A stretch of DNA of 63,310 bases, taken from positions 1 to 63,310 of the forward strand of contig CAMLFH010000026.1 in assembly GCA_946479285.1 (NCBI GenBank), read 5' to 3'. Under the pieces are notes generated by a model. The model was not told where the DNA came from. It worked only from the letters and a program-made list of their open reading frames with translations, and searched no databases. Of this stretch, positions 8,596 to 17,577 are shown piece after piece (the first letter of the stretch is position 1; each line of letters starts with the position of its first letter). This DNA comes from an uncultured Flavobacteriales bacterium (GTDB lineage: Bacteria; Bacteroidota; Bacteroidia; Flavobacteriales; Crocinitomicaceae). A program made the translations under genes and the position numbers.

Positions 8596-9525
8596 TTACT
8601 TGTATGCGTTATACGGTTTCAGATTTTCGGATGCTGTTGGCAAAAGAAGGGTAAATTTTTGTCCTCCTTTGACCGTCAGTTTGGTTGTTTTCAACCAGGG
8701 ATTTAATTTACGAAGAATTTTAATATTAAAGCCCTGTTCATTCGCCCAAAGTGCCAGGTTCGGGATTGTTTCTTCCACTACTGTTTTTTGAACGCGGAAT
8801 GGTTCGTACAATTCCATTTTATCCGGGTAAAAGCCATAGGCTTCCGGGTTTTCATAAATCAGCTTGGTAGCCAGAAGACGAAAAACATATCTCCCGGTTT
8901 CACTGTTTTGGTAAGTATCGAAATAATGCTCGGTTTCCTGCCATTCCATATCATCAATTACACCTCCAACTCCGCGGTTGTAGGAAGCTGTGGTCATCAC
9001 CCAATCGTTTAGGGTCCTGTGCGCATCTTTCAAATAACGGCAAGCGGCATGCGTACTTTTTTCGATGTTCAGCCGCTCATCGATTTCCGCATCCATCTTC
9101 AAATCATATAATTTGGCGGTGGCCGGCATAAACTGCCAGAATCCTTGCGCTCCAACCGGAGAAACAGCTTGCTGCAGGTTACTTTCGATGATTGCTAAAT
9201 ATTTGAAATCGTTAGGAATTCCTTCTTCTTTCAGGATGCGCTCAATTTCCGGGAAATAGCGGTTGGCCCTTTTGACTGCACCAATCCATGCGCTTTGATA
9301 ATAAGCTGTCATGAGTACTTCCCGGTCCAAACGCTCGCGCAGATCTTCGTCGCGCAGATCAATGGTTGTTCCGGCAAATTCCATGCTTTGCGGCAAAGCT
9401 GGGAAAACTACAGCGGATGAAGCAAGCACTTGCTGGTGCTTCTCCTCTTTTTTTTGCTCTTTGGCAGCTTCACTTTGGCAGGAAGCCAATATAATCAGCG
9501 ATAAGAAAAGGAAAATGTGTTTCAT
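8596..9525 (-). CDS. Membrane-bound lytic murein transglycosylase (MltD-like lipoprotein)
   Basis: 309 residues. The signal has a lipobox LASC with Cys16, so a lipoprotein. The SLT/goose-lysozyme-like domain spans ~105-225, with the catalytic Glu in LAIIESNLQ, then GAQGFWQFMPATAKLYDL, the ASYNRG motif and the ETGRYVFRLLATKLI segment, all typical of MltD-type lytic transglycosylases. These cleave peptidoglycan to 1,6-anhydromuropeptides at the membrane. The C-terminus (ANEQGFNIKILRKLNPWL ... FTLLLP) looks like one degenerate LysM unit, fewer than in E. coli MltD. It follows the WecA-like gene by 244 bases and may form a separate unit. Confidence 0.92.
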   Translation of the reverse strand: MKHIFLFLSLIILASCQSEAAKEQKKEEKHQQVLASSAVVFPALPQSMEFAGTTIDLRDEDLRERLDREVLMTAYYQSAWIGAVKRANRYFPEIERILKEEGIPNDFKYLAIIESNLQQAVSPVGAQGFWQFMPATAKLYDLKMDAEIDERLNIEKSTHAACRYLKDAHRTLNDWVMTTASYNRGVGGVIDDMEWQETEHYFDTYQNSETGRYVFRLLATKLIYENPEAYGFYPDKMELYEPFRVQKTVVEETIPNLALWANEQGFNIKILRKLNPWLKTTKLTVKGGQKFTLLLPTASENLKPYNAYK

Positions 9526-9638
9526 GTAATGCGATTAAAGCACTACAAAATTACATAATCTAAAGCTAGTTTGGTATTCAGGATCAGGTTTATCCGTTTA
9601 AATTTGTGGTGCCAGGAAGAATATCTCTTTTTTCAGTT

Positions 9639-9749
9639 AACCACATAGAAGCACAGGTCACATTTTAAAGGGTGTGATTTTACATTCCTCACCCAAACTA
9701 AATAATGGAAAACAAAGAAACTATGTGTTCTATTGTGCAGGATGTGGTT
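9639..9749. repeat. Imperfect inverted repeat, MITE-like, between minus-strand genes
   Basis: AACCACATAGAAGCACA at 9639-9655 is roughly complementary to TGTGTTCTATTGTG ... GATGTGGTT at 9725-9749, enclosing ~70 bases. Short palindromes of this kind are often dispersed through Bacteroidota genomes. No gene is seen in the 9526-9769 interval. Confidence 0.6.
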
Positions 9750-9769
9750 CCCATTCCTGGTCCTTCAAG

Positions 9770-10834
9770 CTATTTCTTGTGAATAATCGTGTTACGGTAA
9801 AGCACAAAAAATACGGCAAAAAAGTAGATAGTGAGGAAGAATGCCATCCATGGATTTCCCATTTTGGCGAACACCACGGCAAGAATCGTCACCAAAGTTG
9901 CCATCAGTCCGATTCCCAAAAAGACGATCCAAACCTGGCGGTCATTCAGTCCGGAATAAACCAAATGATGGGTCGTGTGGTCTTTTCCCCCAACCATCGG
10001 GGATTTTCCTTTTCGCAGGCGGTTGATCACCACCGTCAAAGTATCTGAAATGGCCGGAGTAAATGCAATCAGCGTAACAGCACCTCCAACCAATGGATTC
10101 AGCTGCGTGGCATTGCCGATATTCCACAATTCATGAATGGAAAAGAAAGCTACGAATAATCCGATAAACTGGCTTCCCGCATCACCCATGAATAATTTGG
10201 ACGGATAAATATTGTAGCTTAAAAACCCGATAATAGCTCCGATCTGGATCAGCATGGTCAATGTCCAGATATTCATGTTCCAATCGAAAAGAATGATGTT
10301 GCTGGCCAAACAGGAAACAAGTAAAAACAATGCTGTTGTCCCGGTAATTCCATCCATATTATCCAGCATGTTCAGGGAATTCATCATGGCTACAACCCAA
10401 ATGACGGTAATCATGCCATTGACCCAATTGATTTGTGTTAGTTCGATGACGTTATTCGTGTAAACGAAAATCACTCCGCATCCGATCTGTACAAACAGTT
10501 TCATGAAAGGTTTGGTATTGTAAGCATCGTCTGCAAGGCCCATAATGAATGAAATGGTTCCCGCAGTCATTAACCCTACAAACTGGCGGTTTTGGAAGAT
10601 GTTCTCGTTGCTGAAAATAATGGAGTAGGCAACCGTTCCAAAAAAGAAGGCCACAAAAAAGCCGATTCCACCCAAAGAAGGTTTTGATTCGTTTGCCCAG
10701 CGAACTGTCACATCATTCTTATTCCGAATTCCGAGACTTTGGGAAAAGCGCAAAAGTATTCCGTTAGAGACGTAACTCATAATGATTCCCATAACCAGGA
10801 ACCCAACACATGCCAAAATTATTTCAACCGTCAT
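9770..10834 (-). CDS. MraY/WecA family undecaprenyl-phosphate glycosyl-1-phosphate transferase
   Basis: 354 residues, about ten hydrophobic segments. Family motifs are visible: the Asp pair in GLADDAYNTKPF (~100-110), NMLDNMDGITG (~155-165, the catalytic/Mg-binding loop), FMGDAGSQFIGLF, and a His-containing cytosolic loop GGKDHTTHHLVYSGL near the C-terminus. This is the WecA/TagO branch: transfer of HexNAc-1-phosphate from UDP-sugar to undecaprenyl phosphate at the inner membrane, starting a surface polysaccharide or O-antigen repeat. It is not the peptidoglycan MraY, given the absence of a mur cluster. It starts 6 bases after the rfbC stop and is the last gene of the export operon. Sugar specificity is not visible. 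Confidence 0.93.
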   Translation of the reverse strand: MTVEIILACVGFLVMGIIMSYVSNGILLRFSQSLGIRNKNDVTVRWANESKPSLGGIGFFVAFFFGTVAYSIIFSNENIFQNRQFVGLMTAGTISFIMGLADDAYNTKPFMKLFVQIGCGVIFVYTNNVIELTQINWVNGMITVIWVVAMMNSLNMLDNMDGITGTTALFLLVSCLASNIILFDWNMNIWTLTMLIQIGAIIGFLSYNIYPSKLFMGDAGSQFIGLFVAFFSIHELWNIGNATQLNPLVGGAVTLIAFTPAISDTLTVVINRLRKGKSPMVGGKDHTTHHLVYSGLNDRQVWIVFLGIGLMATLVTILAVVFAKMGNPWMAFFLTIYFFAVFFVLYRNTIIHKK

Positions 10835-10840
10835 CTCAGC

Positions 10841-11389
10841 CTAATCAAATGGAGTTTTAAAATCTGCCAGAAGTACTCCAATCTTATCTTTTGCAGATAA
10901 AACTGGGTTTGTTTCTTCCCATTGAATATTCAACGCAGGATCGTTCCAAAGGATCGTTCCTTCGCTGGAAGGATTGTACCAATTGGTACATTTGTATTGA
11001 AAAACGGTGTTGTCTTCCAATGTAACAAAGCCGTGTGCAAACCCTTCGGGAATGTAAGCTTGTGTTTTATTTTCTTCACTCAGAACAAATGAAACATGCT
11101 GCCCGTAAGTGGGGGAGTTTTTGCGAATATCCAAAGCAACGTCCAGAACACTTCCTTTAACAACACGAACTAATTTTCCCTGTGCGTGCGGTGGCGCCTG
11201 AAAATGCAGGCCTCGCAGCACACCTTTGGAAGATTTCGACTCATTGTCCTGCAGGAAGGAGATTTCCTTACCAATAAATTCGTTGAACCTTTGTTGATGA
11301 AAAGACTCAAAAAAATAGCCGCGGTCATCTCCAAAAATAGTGGGTTGTATCAATATTACATCAGCAATTGCTGTACGTTTAAATTCCAT
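10841..11389 (-). CDS. rfbC: dTDP-4-dehydrorhamnose 3,5-epimerase (RmlC)
   Basis: 182 residues, the normal RmlC length. The cupin fold is recognisable: FFESFHQQRF, the catalytic His in LRGLHFQ, VRVVKGSVLDVALDIRKNSPTYG, IPEGFAHGFVTLED and the FQYKCTNWYNPSSEG strand with the conserved Tyr. It epimerises dTDP-4-keto-6-deoxyglucose at C3 and C5 in dTDP-L-rhamnose synthesis. RmlB is encoded at 54988-56046, while RmlA and RmlD are not in the window. It lies between the Wzc-like kinase gene and the WecA-like gene, suggesting that rhamnose enters the polysaccharide exported by this operon. Confidence 0.96.
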   Translation of the reverse strand: MEFKRTAIADVILIQPTIFGDDRGYFFESFHQQRFNEFIGKEISFLQDNESKSSKGVLRGLHFQAPPHAQGKLVRVVKGSVLDVALDIRKNSPTYGQHVSFVLSEENKTQAYIPEGFAHGFVTLEDNTVFQYKCTNWYNPSSEGTILWNDPALNIQWEETNPVLSAKDKIGVLLADFKTPFD

Positions 11390-11420
11390 TTATTTCTTCA
11401 ATTTTTAATTCTTCTATTTC

Positions 11421-11491
11421 CTTCAGTAGCTTCGCTTTCCGTAATGCTTAGCTTTTTGTGAAAGCTGCATTCCGTCTTCAGTAGCTTCGCT
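11421..11491. repeat. 16-bp direct repeat flanking the kinase stop codon
   Basis: CTTCAGTAGCTTCGCT occurs exactly at 11421-11436 and 11476-11491, spacing 55 bp; the second copy covers the first two bases of the minus-strand stop of the kinase gene. The sequence between carries no gene. Confidence 0.8.
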
Positions 11492-13844
11492 ACTTCTTCT
11501 TTTTCTTTTTATCCTCTTCGTCGTAATAGCCGTATCCATAGCCGTAACCGTATCCATAGCCATATTTGCCCCTGAATGCTTTTGTACCGTTCAAAATAAT
11601 ATTCAAATGCGTAATCTGGTTCATTTCAAATAATTCACGCACTCTTCCTGCAAAAATACGTTTGGAATAATGTGCTTTGAAGATGTAAATCGGAACATCT
11701 GCTTTGGCAAGGATTTGAACTCCGTCAGTCACCAGACCAACCGGCGGATTATCAATAATCACTACGTCGTATCTGGATTTAAGAGCTTCCAGGATCTCGA
11801 AAAACGAATCACTGAGGATCAATTCAGACGGATTTGGTGGAATTGGCCCCGCACTGATGAAATCCAGGTTTTCAATTTCCGAATTCCGGATACATTCTTC
11901 CAGCACTGCCTGTTTAATGATCAGGTTGCTGATACCTTTTTCATTAGCTACGTTCAAGCCCAGGTGGACTTTTGGCTTTCTTAAATCCAGGTCAATTACA
12001 ATGGTTTTCTTTCCTGAAAGCGCAATAATTCCGGCAAGATTTAATGCCACAAAAGTTTTCCCTTCACCGGAAATGGAAGAAGAAATGGCAATAACGCGGG
12101 CATTGGAATTCACGAAGCTGAGATTTGTACGAATATTCCGCATGGACTCCGCCAAAATGGATTTGGGATTCGTATGGACCATCAACTGGCTGAATTCAGA
12201 GCTTTCTTTCAATTGCGGGATATTTCCCAGGATCGTAATTTTTTCCGGTAACAATTGTTTCAGGTCTTCCACCGTATTGATCTCATTGAATGTAATGTAC
12301 TTGAAGAACAGTAAGGCAAACCCAAAAACAAATCCTACAAAAACAAAACCTGCGTAGACCAGCTTGCGATTAGGACTAACAGGAATCCCATTTAAGGAGG
12401 CGTCGTTCAAAATGCGGTTGCTTGAAGTGTAACCGGCATTTGAAATGGAATACATGACTTTTTTCTCCGTTAGAAGCGTGTAATACTTCTCATTCAAATC
12501 CTGCAGGGATTTCAAGCGATTGTATTCCATTTTTTTCTGCGGAAGTTTTAAGTATTCACCTTCAATGGTTCCGATTTTTCCGTTGATTGTTTTGACCTGG
12601 GAACGATTCCGCTCCTGGATCACTTCAATACTTCTCCGGATGGATTGAATTTTTGATTGAATCCGTGTGTTCAGGTTCTTAAGTTCCGAATTGTTTTCGG
12701 ATACGTTTGTCAGGAGCTCTTCTTTGCGTTCCAGCAAGGTATTGAGGTCCGTGATTTGTTTGGTCATTGACAATTCGAAACTTGTCCCCATCATTTCCGG
12801 GATCAGGCGGTAAATATCCACTCTGTTTGGTTCGGATTTCAATTTGGAATGTACCATTTTCAAAGTAGCCGATTCGCTTTGGAGTTCGAACAGCATATCC
12901 TGGAACTTATCCATATTTTCGGATAAATTTCCACTCATATTTTCCGGATCTGCCAAGCGGGTTTTACGTTGAAAGTCCGTCAAACTGTCTTTCGAATATT
13001 TCAATTCACCGGCGATTGAATCCAATTGTAATTGAATGAAGGAAAGAATGTTATCCGCACTTTTTCGCTTCATCTCCTCATCGTAATTGAAAAAAGTAGT
13101 GGCTACAGACTGAATAATGTCTTTACACATGTCGGGATTATTGCCGTTGTACTTCAGTTCAATCGTTTTTGCATTGACATCCACCGGATTCACTTCCAGG
13201 TTTGCAATGAGTCTTGAAGCAAGCGTTTTTTGGTTGTTGAAGGTGAAATAAAGCCGGTTTGCTTCATCATCCTGTTTCAAAATTTCCCAGTTCTCTACTT
13301 TGAATGCAAGATCAAAATGGCTGGTACGAATGGTTTTATTGACATCAGAAACTTTCGAATACGTTCGGCCGTTTGCGGTATAAGTGAGTTTAACGCGGCC
13401 ATCATCTGTTGTTTCTACCTCGATGGGAACGTCGCACAAACTGCTGTCGCGAAGCAGGTAAGGCAGGATCGTAAAGGTACTTTGATGGTATTTTTCTTCT
13501 GTCAGGATTTTTCCTTCGGAAAAGATCGAAACATTCATGTTCATTTTTGAAATGGCCATTTCGAATAAAAGCTGTGAGCGCAGCAATTCAATTTCAGACG
13601 AAATATCGTCTACTTTATTAATACTTTCCAGTTCCAGCAATTCCTTTCCCTGGTCTTTTTCAACCAGCTGGATGACCATTGTTGAATTGTAGACCGGTTT
13701 GGTATACCGGAGGTAGAAAAATGCAATTCCTGTAAAAAACAGGATCAACAACATTACCCACCACCAATAACGGCGCAGGATTACGCTCACAATGATGGGA
13801 TTGTACTCTTTATTGATAAATATGGAGGAGCTTGAACTATTCAC
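11490..13844 (-). CDS. Wzc-like polysaccharide co-polymerase with C-terminal BY-kinase
   Basis: 784 residues. The N-terminal Wzz-type chain-length domain has a transmembrane helix at ~30-50 (YWWWVMLLILFFTGIAFFYL), a long periplasmic coiled coil at ~250-480, and a second helix at ~500-520 (LVYAGFVFVGFVFGFALLFF). The bacterial tyrosine kinase domain follows: Walker A SISGEGKT (~590), Walker A' KTIVIDLDLRKPK (~613), Walker B YDVVIIDNPP (~692). The tail is an alternating Tyr-Gly run with eight Tyr at 761-774, followed by DEEDKKKKKK; Tyr clusters here are the autophosphorylation sites of the family. Together with the Wza-like lipoprotein it forms the export machine. The cognate CpsB-type phosphatase lies far away at 56048-56791. 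It starts 1 base after the Wza-like stop. Confidence 0.96.
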   Translation of the reverse strand: MNSSSSSIFINKEYNPIIVSVILRRYWWWVMLLILFFTGIAFFYLRYTKPVYNSTMVIQLVEKDQGKELLELESINKVDDISSEIELLRSQLLFEMAISKMNMNVSIFSEGKILTEEKYHQSTFTILPYLLRDSSLCDVPIEVETTDDGRVKLTYTANGRTYSKVSDVNKTIRTSHFDLAFKVENWEILKQDDEANRLYFTFNNQKTLASRLIANLEVNPVDVNAKTIELKYNGNNPDMCKDIIQSVATTFFNYDEEMKRKSADNILSFIQLQLDSIAGELKYSKDSLTDFQRKTRLADPENMSGNLSENMDKFQDMLFELQSESATLKMVHSKLKSEPNRVDIYRLIPEMMGTSFELSMTKQITDLNTLLERKEELLTNVSENNSELKNLNTRIQSKIQSIRRSIEVIQERNRSQVKTINGKIGTIEGEYLKLPQKKMEYNRLKSLQDLNEKYYTLLTEKKVMYSISNAGYTSSNRILNDASLNGIPVSPNRKLVYAGFVFVGFVFGFALLFFKYITFNEINTVEDLKQLLPEKITILGNIPQLKESSEFSQLMVHTNPKSILAESMRNIRTNLSFVNSNARVIAISSSISGEGKTFVALNLAGIIALSGKKTIVIDLDLRKPKVHLGLNVANEKGISNLIIKQAVLEECIRNSEIENLDFISAGPIPPNPSELILSDSFFEILEALKSRYDVVIIDNPPVGLVTDGVQILAKADVPIYIFKAHYSKRIFAGRVRELFEMNQITHLNIILNGTKAFRGKYGYGYGYGYGYGYYDEEDKKKKKK

Positions 13845-13845
13845 G

Positions 13846-14619
13846 TTATTTCAATGTTGAAAATACTGTAATTATAACCAGTGCACTTGTAACCAGCGAA
13901 ACTACCGGTGCTATAACTTTTAATGTTTCCTGTCCTACCTGTTCTTTTGGCTCAATATAGATATAATCATTGGCCTGGATAATCATATCTGTATAGGGAA
14001 GATTCTCAATTTTCGACAGATCTACCACATACATGGTCCGTACATTATTGACTACCCGCATGATCTTCACCCGGCTTGCTTTTCCGCGCTCGGCAATTCC
14101 GCCGGCAAGAGCAATTGCTTCCATGAGGGTAGTGTTGTTGTTTTGCAGTGGAATAACCTTAGCCGCACTTCCGTTTCCGGGAAATACGATCACCCGCTGA
14201 TTGGTGAGTTTCACCTGCACAAAAGGCTGGTTGTAACCATTTTTCTGCTCGAATAATTTTGCCAGTGTATCTTCACATTCCTTCACGGTGAATCCGGCAA
14301 CGAGTGTGGATCCAAGAATAGGAAGATCTGCTCTCCCGTCGGGTCTTACCACGTATTCGATATCTGCTTTTGCAGCGGCTTCTTTGTTCATTCCTGCCAT
14401 TTCGTTCACAATGCGTTCTCCCTGGTTGGTATAAAGCATAAATGTGAATTTGTCATCCCGGGAGATTTTGTATTCGGCAGAAGGCTTTAAAGGAATGCTG
14501 TCTGTGATTTCTTTCACTCCTTTGGGAGTTCGGAACATGAGATTGCTGTTAATTCCACAGGATTGTACCAGGAACAAGCCAAGCAGAAAGGAAAAAAATA
14601 AGACTCTTTTATTTTGCAT
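13846..14619 (-). CDS. Wza-like polysaccharide export lipoprotein
   Basis: 257 residues from the ATG at 14619 (MQNKRVLFFSFLLGLFLVQSC), which gives a clean lipobox with Cys21; an ATG at 14637 would add six residues before the signal. The polysaccharide export (Poly_export) domain is at ~50-140 (YKISRDDKFTFMLYTNQGE, YVVRPDGRADLPILG, VKECEDTLAKLF). A SLBB-like part follows (RVIVFPGNGSAAKVIPLQ, TLMEAIALAGG, DYIYIEPKEQ). A hydrophobic stretch near the end (VIAPVVSLVTSALVIITVF) replaces the amphipathic Wza helix, as in many Bacteroidota members. The gene overlaps the upstream GT4 gene by 11 bases and abuts the kinase gene, indicating translational coupling. Confidence 0.93.
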   Translation of the reverse strand: MQNKRVLFFSFLLGLFLVQSCGINSNLMFRTPKGVKEITDSIPLKPSAEYKISRDDKFTFMLYTNQGERIVNEMAGMNKEAAAKADIEYVVRPDGRADLPILGSTLVAGFTVKECEDTLAKLFEQKNGYNQPFVQVKLTNQRVIVFPGNGSAAKVIPLQNNNTTLMEAIALAGGIAERGKASRVKIMRVVNNVRTMYVVDLSKIENLPYTDMIIQANDYIYIEPKEQVGQETLKVIAPVVSLVTSALVIITVFSTLK

Positions 14620-15787
14620 TTTTTCTAGTCTTTTCAATTAGTTCAGCGTAATAATCTTCCATGTTTTTCACCAAGGTAGTGTAATGGAATCTATCTCTTA
14701 CGAAGTTCCAGCCATTTTGTGACATTTTTAGGCGAATTTCTTTGTTTTCGATCAAAAGCTGTAATTTTTCACTGAATGCTTCGGGGTCTTTTTTGGGAAC
14801 CACGAAACCGGTTTCACCTTCCAGCAGGATGTCTTTTACACCACCTACATCCGTTGATATGACCGGAACTCCACTTGCCTGCGCTTCGATCAGGCTAACC
14901 GGTGTTCCTTCGTTGTCAGAGCTGAGGCAGATGATGTCCATCCCGGAATTAAAAGTGGCGATGTCTTTGATCCAGCTGGTCAATTCGATCTTCAAATCGT
15001 ATTTGCTTTCCAGTTCTTTTGCGCGATGTTCGATGGAAGCTCTTTCCTGTCCGTCGCCCACGATGAAAAAGCGCGGTTTAACTCCTTTTTTTGCAAGGTT
15101 TTCGATGACATCCAAAAACAGTCCGTGATTTTTGATTGGGGCCAGTCTTCCGACAATCGCTACAGCAACTTCTTCTTCATCCAGCTTCCACTTCAATCGG
15201 GTTTCGAGCCTTTTTTCTTCCAGTTTGTCCTGGAATTTCACTAGGTCGAAACCAAGTGGAATGACTTTTATTTTATTCGCAGAACAGATACCATGAGTGG
15301 TGCTGAGTTCTTCTTTCTGAATCGGGCTGATGGCGATAATTCCGGTAGAAATGGTGGCCAGCCGGCGTTCAATGATCTTGTAAAGGAAAGTTTTCACCTT
15401 CCCGAAATAAGAATGGAAAACATGTCCGTGAAAAGTGTGCACAATAACAGGAACATTGCAGGCTTTTGCAGCTTTTCTTCCCAAAGCCCCGGCTTTTGCG
15501 GCATGCGTGTGGACGATATCCGGCTGAAATTCTTCAATAATCTGTTTAATCTTGCGATACGCTTCCCTATCCGAGCGGAAGTTAGGAATGCGTTTCATTT
15601 CAGGAATCAGCAGGGGTTTTACTCCGTAATCTTCCAAAATGTGCAGGGAATCCGATTCGTCCTTTTCAGGCAAACCACCCACCAACAACGTTTCATAATC
15701 ATCCGAAATGAATTTCGTTAAGAAAGCAGCATTGTAAGTTGGTCCACCAATATTGAATCGATTAATGATTCTCAGCACTTTTGGCAT
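14609..15787 (-). CDS. Glycosyltransferase family 4
   Basis: 392 residues, GT-B fold. N-terminal half: RIINRFNIGGPTYNAAFLTKF and the IVHTHAAKAGALGRKAAK / HTFHGHVFHSYFG region. C-terminal half: VAIVGRLAPIKNHGLFLD, FFIVGDGQE and the nucleotide-sugar binding EX7E-type motif in LSSDNEGTPVSLIEAQASGVPVISTDVGG. It transfers a sugar with retention onto a lipid-linked polysaccharide intermediate on the cytosolic face. The HTFHGHVFHSYFG motif is common in Bacteroidota GT4 enzymes of capsule clusters. First gene of the export operon, with a likely -7 box at 15897-15904. Donor and acceptor unknown. Confidence 0.94.
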   Translation of the reverse strand: MPKVLRIINRFNIGGPTYNAAFLTKFISDDYETLLVGGLPEKDESDSLHILEDYGVKPLLIPEMKRIPNFRSDREAYRKIKQIIEEFQPDIVHTHAAKAGALGRKAAKACNVPVIVHTFHGHVFHSYFGKVKTFLYKIIERRLATISTGIIAISPIQKEELSTTHGICSANKIKVIPLGFDLVKFQDKLEEKRLETRLKWKLDEEEVAVAIVGRLAPIKNHGLFLDVIENLAKKGVKPRFFIVGDGQERASIEHRAKELESKYDLKIELTSWIKDIATFNSGMDIICLSSDNEGTPVSLIEAQASGVPVISTDVGGVKDILLEGETGFVVPKKDPEAFSEKLQLLIENKEIRLKMSQNGWNFVRDRFHYTTLVKNMEDYYAELIEKTRKNAK

Positions 15788-15798
15788 TATATAAGAGA

Positions 15799-15983
15799 GT
15801 TCAAAAGTTTAAAGAGTTCAAAAGTTGAAAATAGCTCGAGCTCTTTGAAATTGGAACTCTTTGAACTATGTTGAACCTTTTTGAACCTGTATGGTTCAAA
15901 ATTACACATATTCTAACTAAAACCTTCTGTAAAATGTTAATTGGAACCCGCGAAACGGAAACTTTCCTAATTGAACTGTTCAA
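15799..15983. repeat. Cluster of eight GTTCAA/TTGAAC motifs in the operon leader region
   Basis: GTTCAA at 15799, 15816, 15894, 15978 and TTGAAC at 15861, 15871, 15881, 15971. Motifs in opposite orientation can pair, so the transcript leader could fold. The cluster lies between divergent genes: the minus-strand export operon and the plus-strand PBP4 gene. Confidence 0.8.
15897..15904 (-). promoter_or_regulatory. Putative -7 box of the polysaccharide export operon
   Basis: Read on the minus strand this is TAATTTTG, matching the Bacteroidota -7 consensus TAnnTTTG. It would give a leader of ~100 bases containing several TTGAAC motifs. No good TTTG -33 element is seen at the right distance. Confidence 0.4.
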
Positions 15984-16035
15984 AAGTTTTTAAGTGGCAG
16001 AAATTTTGCACTGCGAGAAAGCAGAACTTTATAGT

Positions 16036-17517
16036 ATGATTCATTTCAAGCTGACAATCCGCATTTTTACGATCGGATTCATCCTTCTTTTTGCCCGAAA
16101 CTTTGGTTTTTCCCAGAATTCGGTCCAAACGGCAATAGATGCATTTTCTTCCAATGCCTATTTCGCAAATGCGTCCATTAGTTTTATGGCAATGGATTGC
16201 TCCACCGGGCAGATCCTGGCTTCGAAAAATCCCTCATTGGCTTTGCCGCCGGCATCAACAACCAAATTATTTGCCACCGCAACGGCCTTTCAATTGCTTG
16301 GAAAAAACTATGCGCCCTTAACACGGCTTTACCTGGACGGAGAATTGACAAAGGACGGAGTTTTGAATGGGAATTTGTGGATCCGTGGCGGCGGCGATGT
16401 AGCACTTGGCAGCCGGTATTATAACGGGGACGGAAGAGAAGACGAGTTCATGGAAAAATGGGTCGATACGCTCGTAAAACTGGGAATCAAAAAGATCAAT
16501 GGCGCCATTGTAGCAGATGCTTCTGAATTTGGTTACGAAGGCGCACCTGACGGCTGGAACTGGGGCGATATGGGAAATTATTACGGTGCCGGAGCATCCG
16601 GACTTCCGATTTATGACAATATGCTGCGTTATCATTTCCAGGTTGGCGCAAAAAGTGGTTCAGGCACTACATTAACAGGAACAACTCCACAAGTGGAAGG
16701 ATTGAAGTTTTCCAATTACATTAAATCCGGAGGTCAGGGAGATAATTCATACATCTACGGTGCGCCGTATTCCATGGACCGTTTTGGAACAGGAACTTTA
16801 GGAGCCGGACAGGGAAGATTTACCGTCAAAGGAAGTTTGCCGGATCCCGAATTGACCTTTTCACAGGAATTTACCCGCGTTTTGAAAGCAAAAGGAATCG
16901 AAGTGAAAGAAAAGGCGCTTTCTGCCCGGAACCTAAGTATGGTATCGGCAACTACCCGCTATGCCGCCATGAAACTCTTCTTTACATACAAAGGCAAGAC
17001 TTTGAATTCCATTGCCTGGTGGACGAATATGAAATCGGTGAATCTCTTTGCAGAAGAAGTTTTGTGCTGGGTAGGTTACGGAACTTCCGGGAATGGGTCC
17101 ATTGACAACAGCATTGCGCGCATGATGAATTATTGGTCGGGAAAGATCAATACGATCGGACTTTACATCAGCGACGGCTCGGGTTTATCACGCAGCAATG
17201 CCATTTCTGCCACCCATTTTTGTGAGATGTTGAAATACATGTCGACCGCCAAAGAAGGGGAGGCCTTCTATGCAACGCTTCCGGTTGCGGGAGTTTCCGG
17301 AACGCTTTCTTCGGTGTGTAAGAATCAGCCCGGAGAAGGAAAGATTCATGCTAAAAGCGGAACGATGAAACGCATCAAAGCCTATTCCGGTTATGCGGAA
17401 ACCAAGGCCGGGAAAAAGATCTGTTTTTCACTGATTATCAATAATTTCAATTGTTCTTCCGAATATACAGTGGAACAGATGGAGAAGGTGTTTAACGCGA
17501 TGGTTTTGTCGGAGTAG
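16036..17517 (+). CDS. dacB: D-alanyl-D-alanine carboxypeptidase/endopeptidase, PBP4 type (DacB)
   Basis: 493 residues from the ATG at 16036, which gives MIHFKLTIRIFTIGFILLF as a signal peptide ending near FGFS; an in-frame ATG at 15994 only adds a non-signal prefix. Class C PBP motifs are all present: SxxK in PPASTTKLF (Ser74, Lys77), SxN in ISDGSGLSRSNAIS, and the KTG equivalent as KSG in IHAKSGTMKR. The large insertion between SxxK and SxN is typical of PBP4. It trims D-Ala from, and cuts cross-links in, periplasmic peptidoglycan. Stand-alone plus-strand gene facing away from the export operon. Confidence 0.95.
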   Translation: MIHFKLTIRIFTIGFILLFARNFGFSQNSVQTAIDAFSSNAYFANASISFMAMDCSTGQILASKNPSLALPPASTTKLFATATAFQLLGKNYAPLTRLYLDGELTKDGVLNGNLWIRGGGDVALGSRYYNGDGREDEFMEKWVDTLVKLGIKKINGAIVADASEFGYEGAPDGWNWGDMGNYYGAGASGLPIYDNMLRYHFQVGAKSGSGTTLTGTTPQVEGLKFSNYIKSGGQGDNSYIYGAPYSMDRFGTGTLGAGQGRFTVKGSLPDPELTFSQEFTRVLKAKGIEVKEKALSARNLSMVSATTRYAAMKLFFTYKGKTLNSIAWWTNMKSVNLFAEEVLCWVGYGTSGNGSIDNSIARMMNYWSGKINTIGLYISDGSGLSRSNAISATHFCEMLKYMSTAKEGEAFYATLPVAGVSGTLSSVCKNQPGEGKIHAKSGTMKRIKAYSGYAETKAGKKICFSLIINNFNCSSEYTVEQMEKVFNAMVLSE

Positions 17518-17577
17518 GGTGTGACTGATTATTCGAAGCAACAAGCGCATGTGGAAGAAACCAGGAAATTTCTCGAT

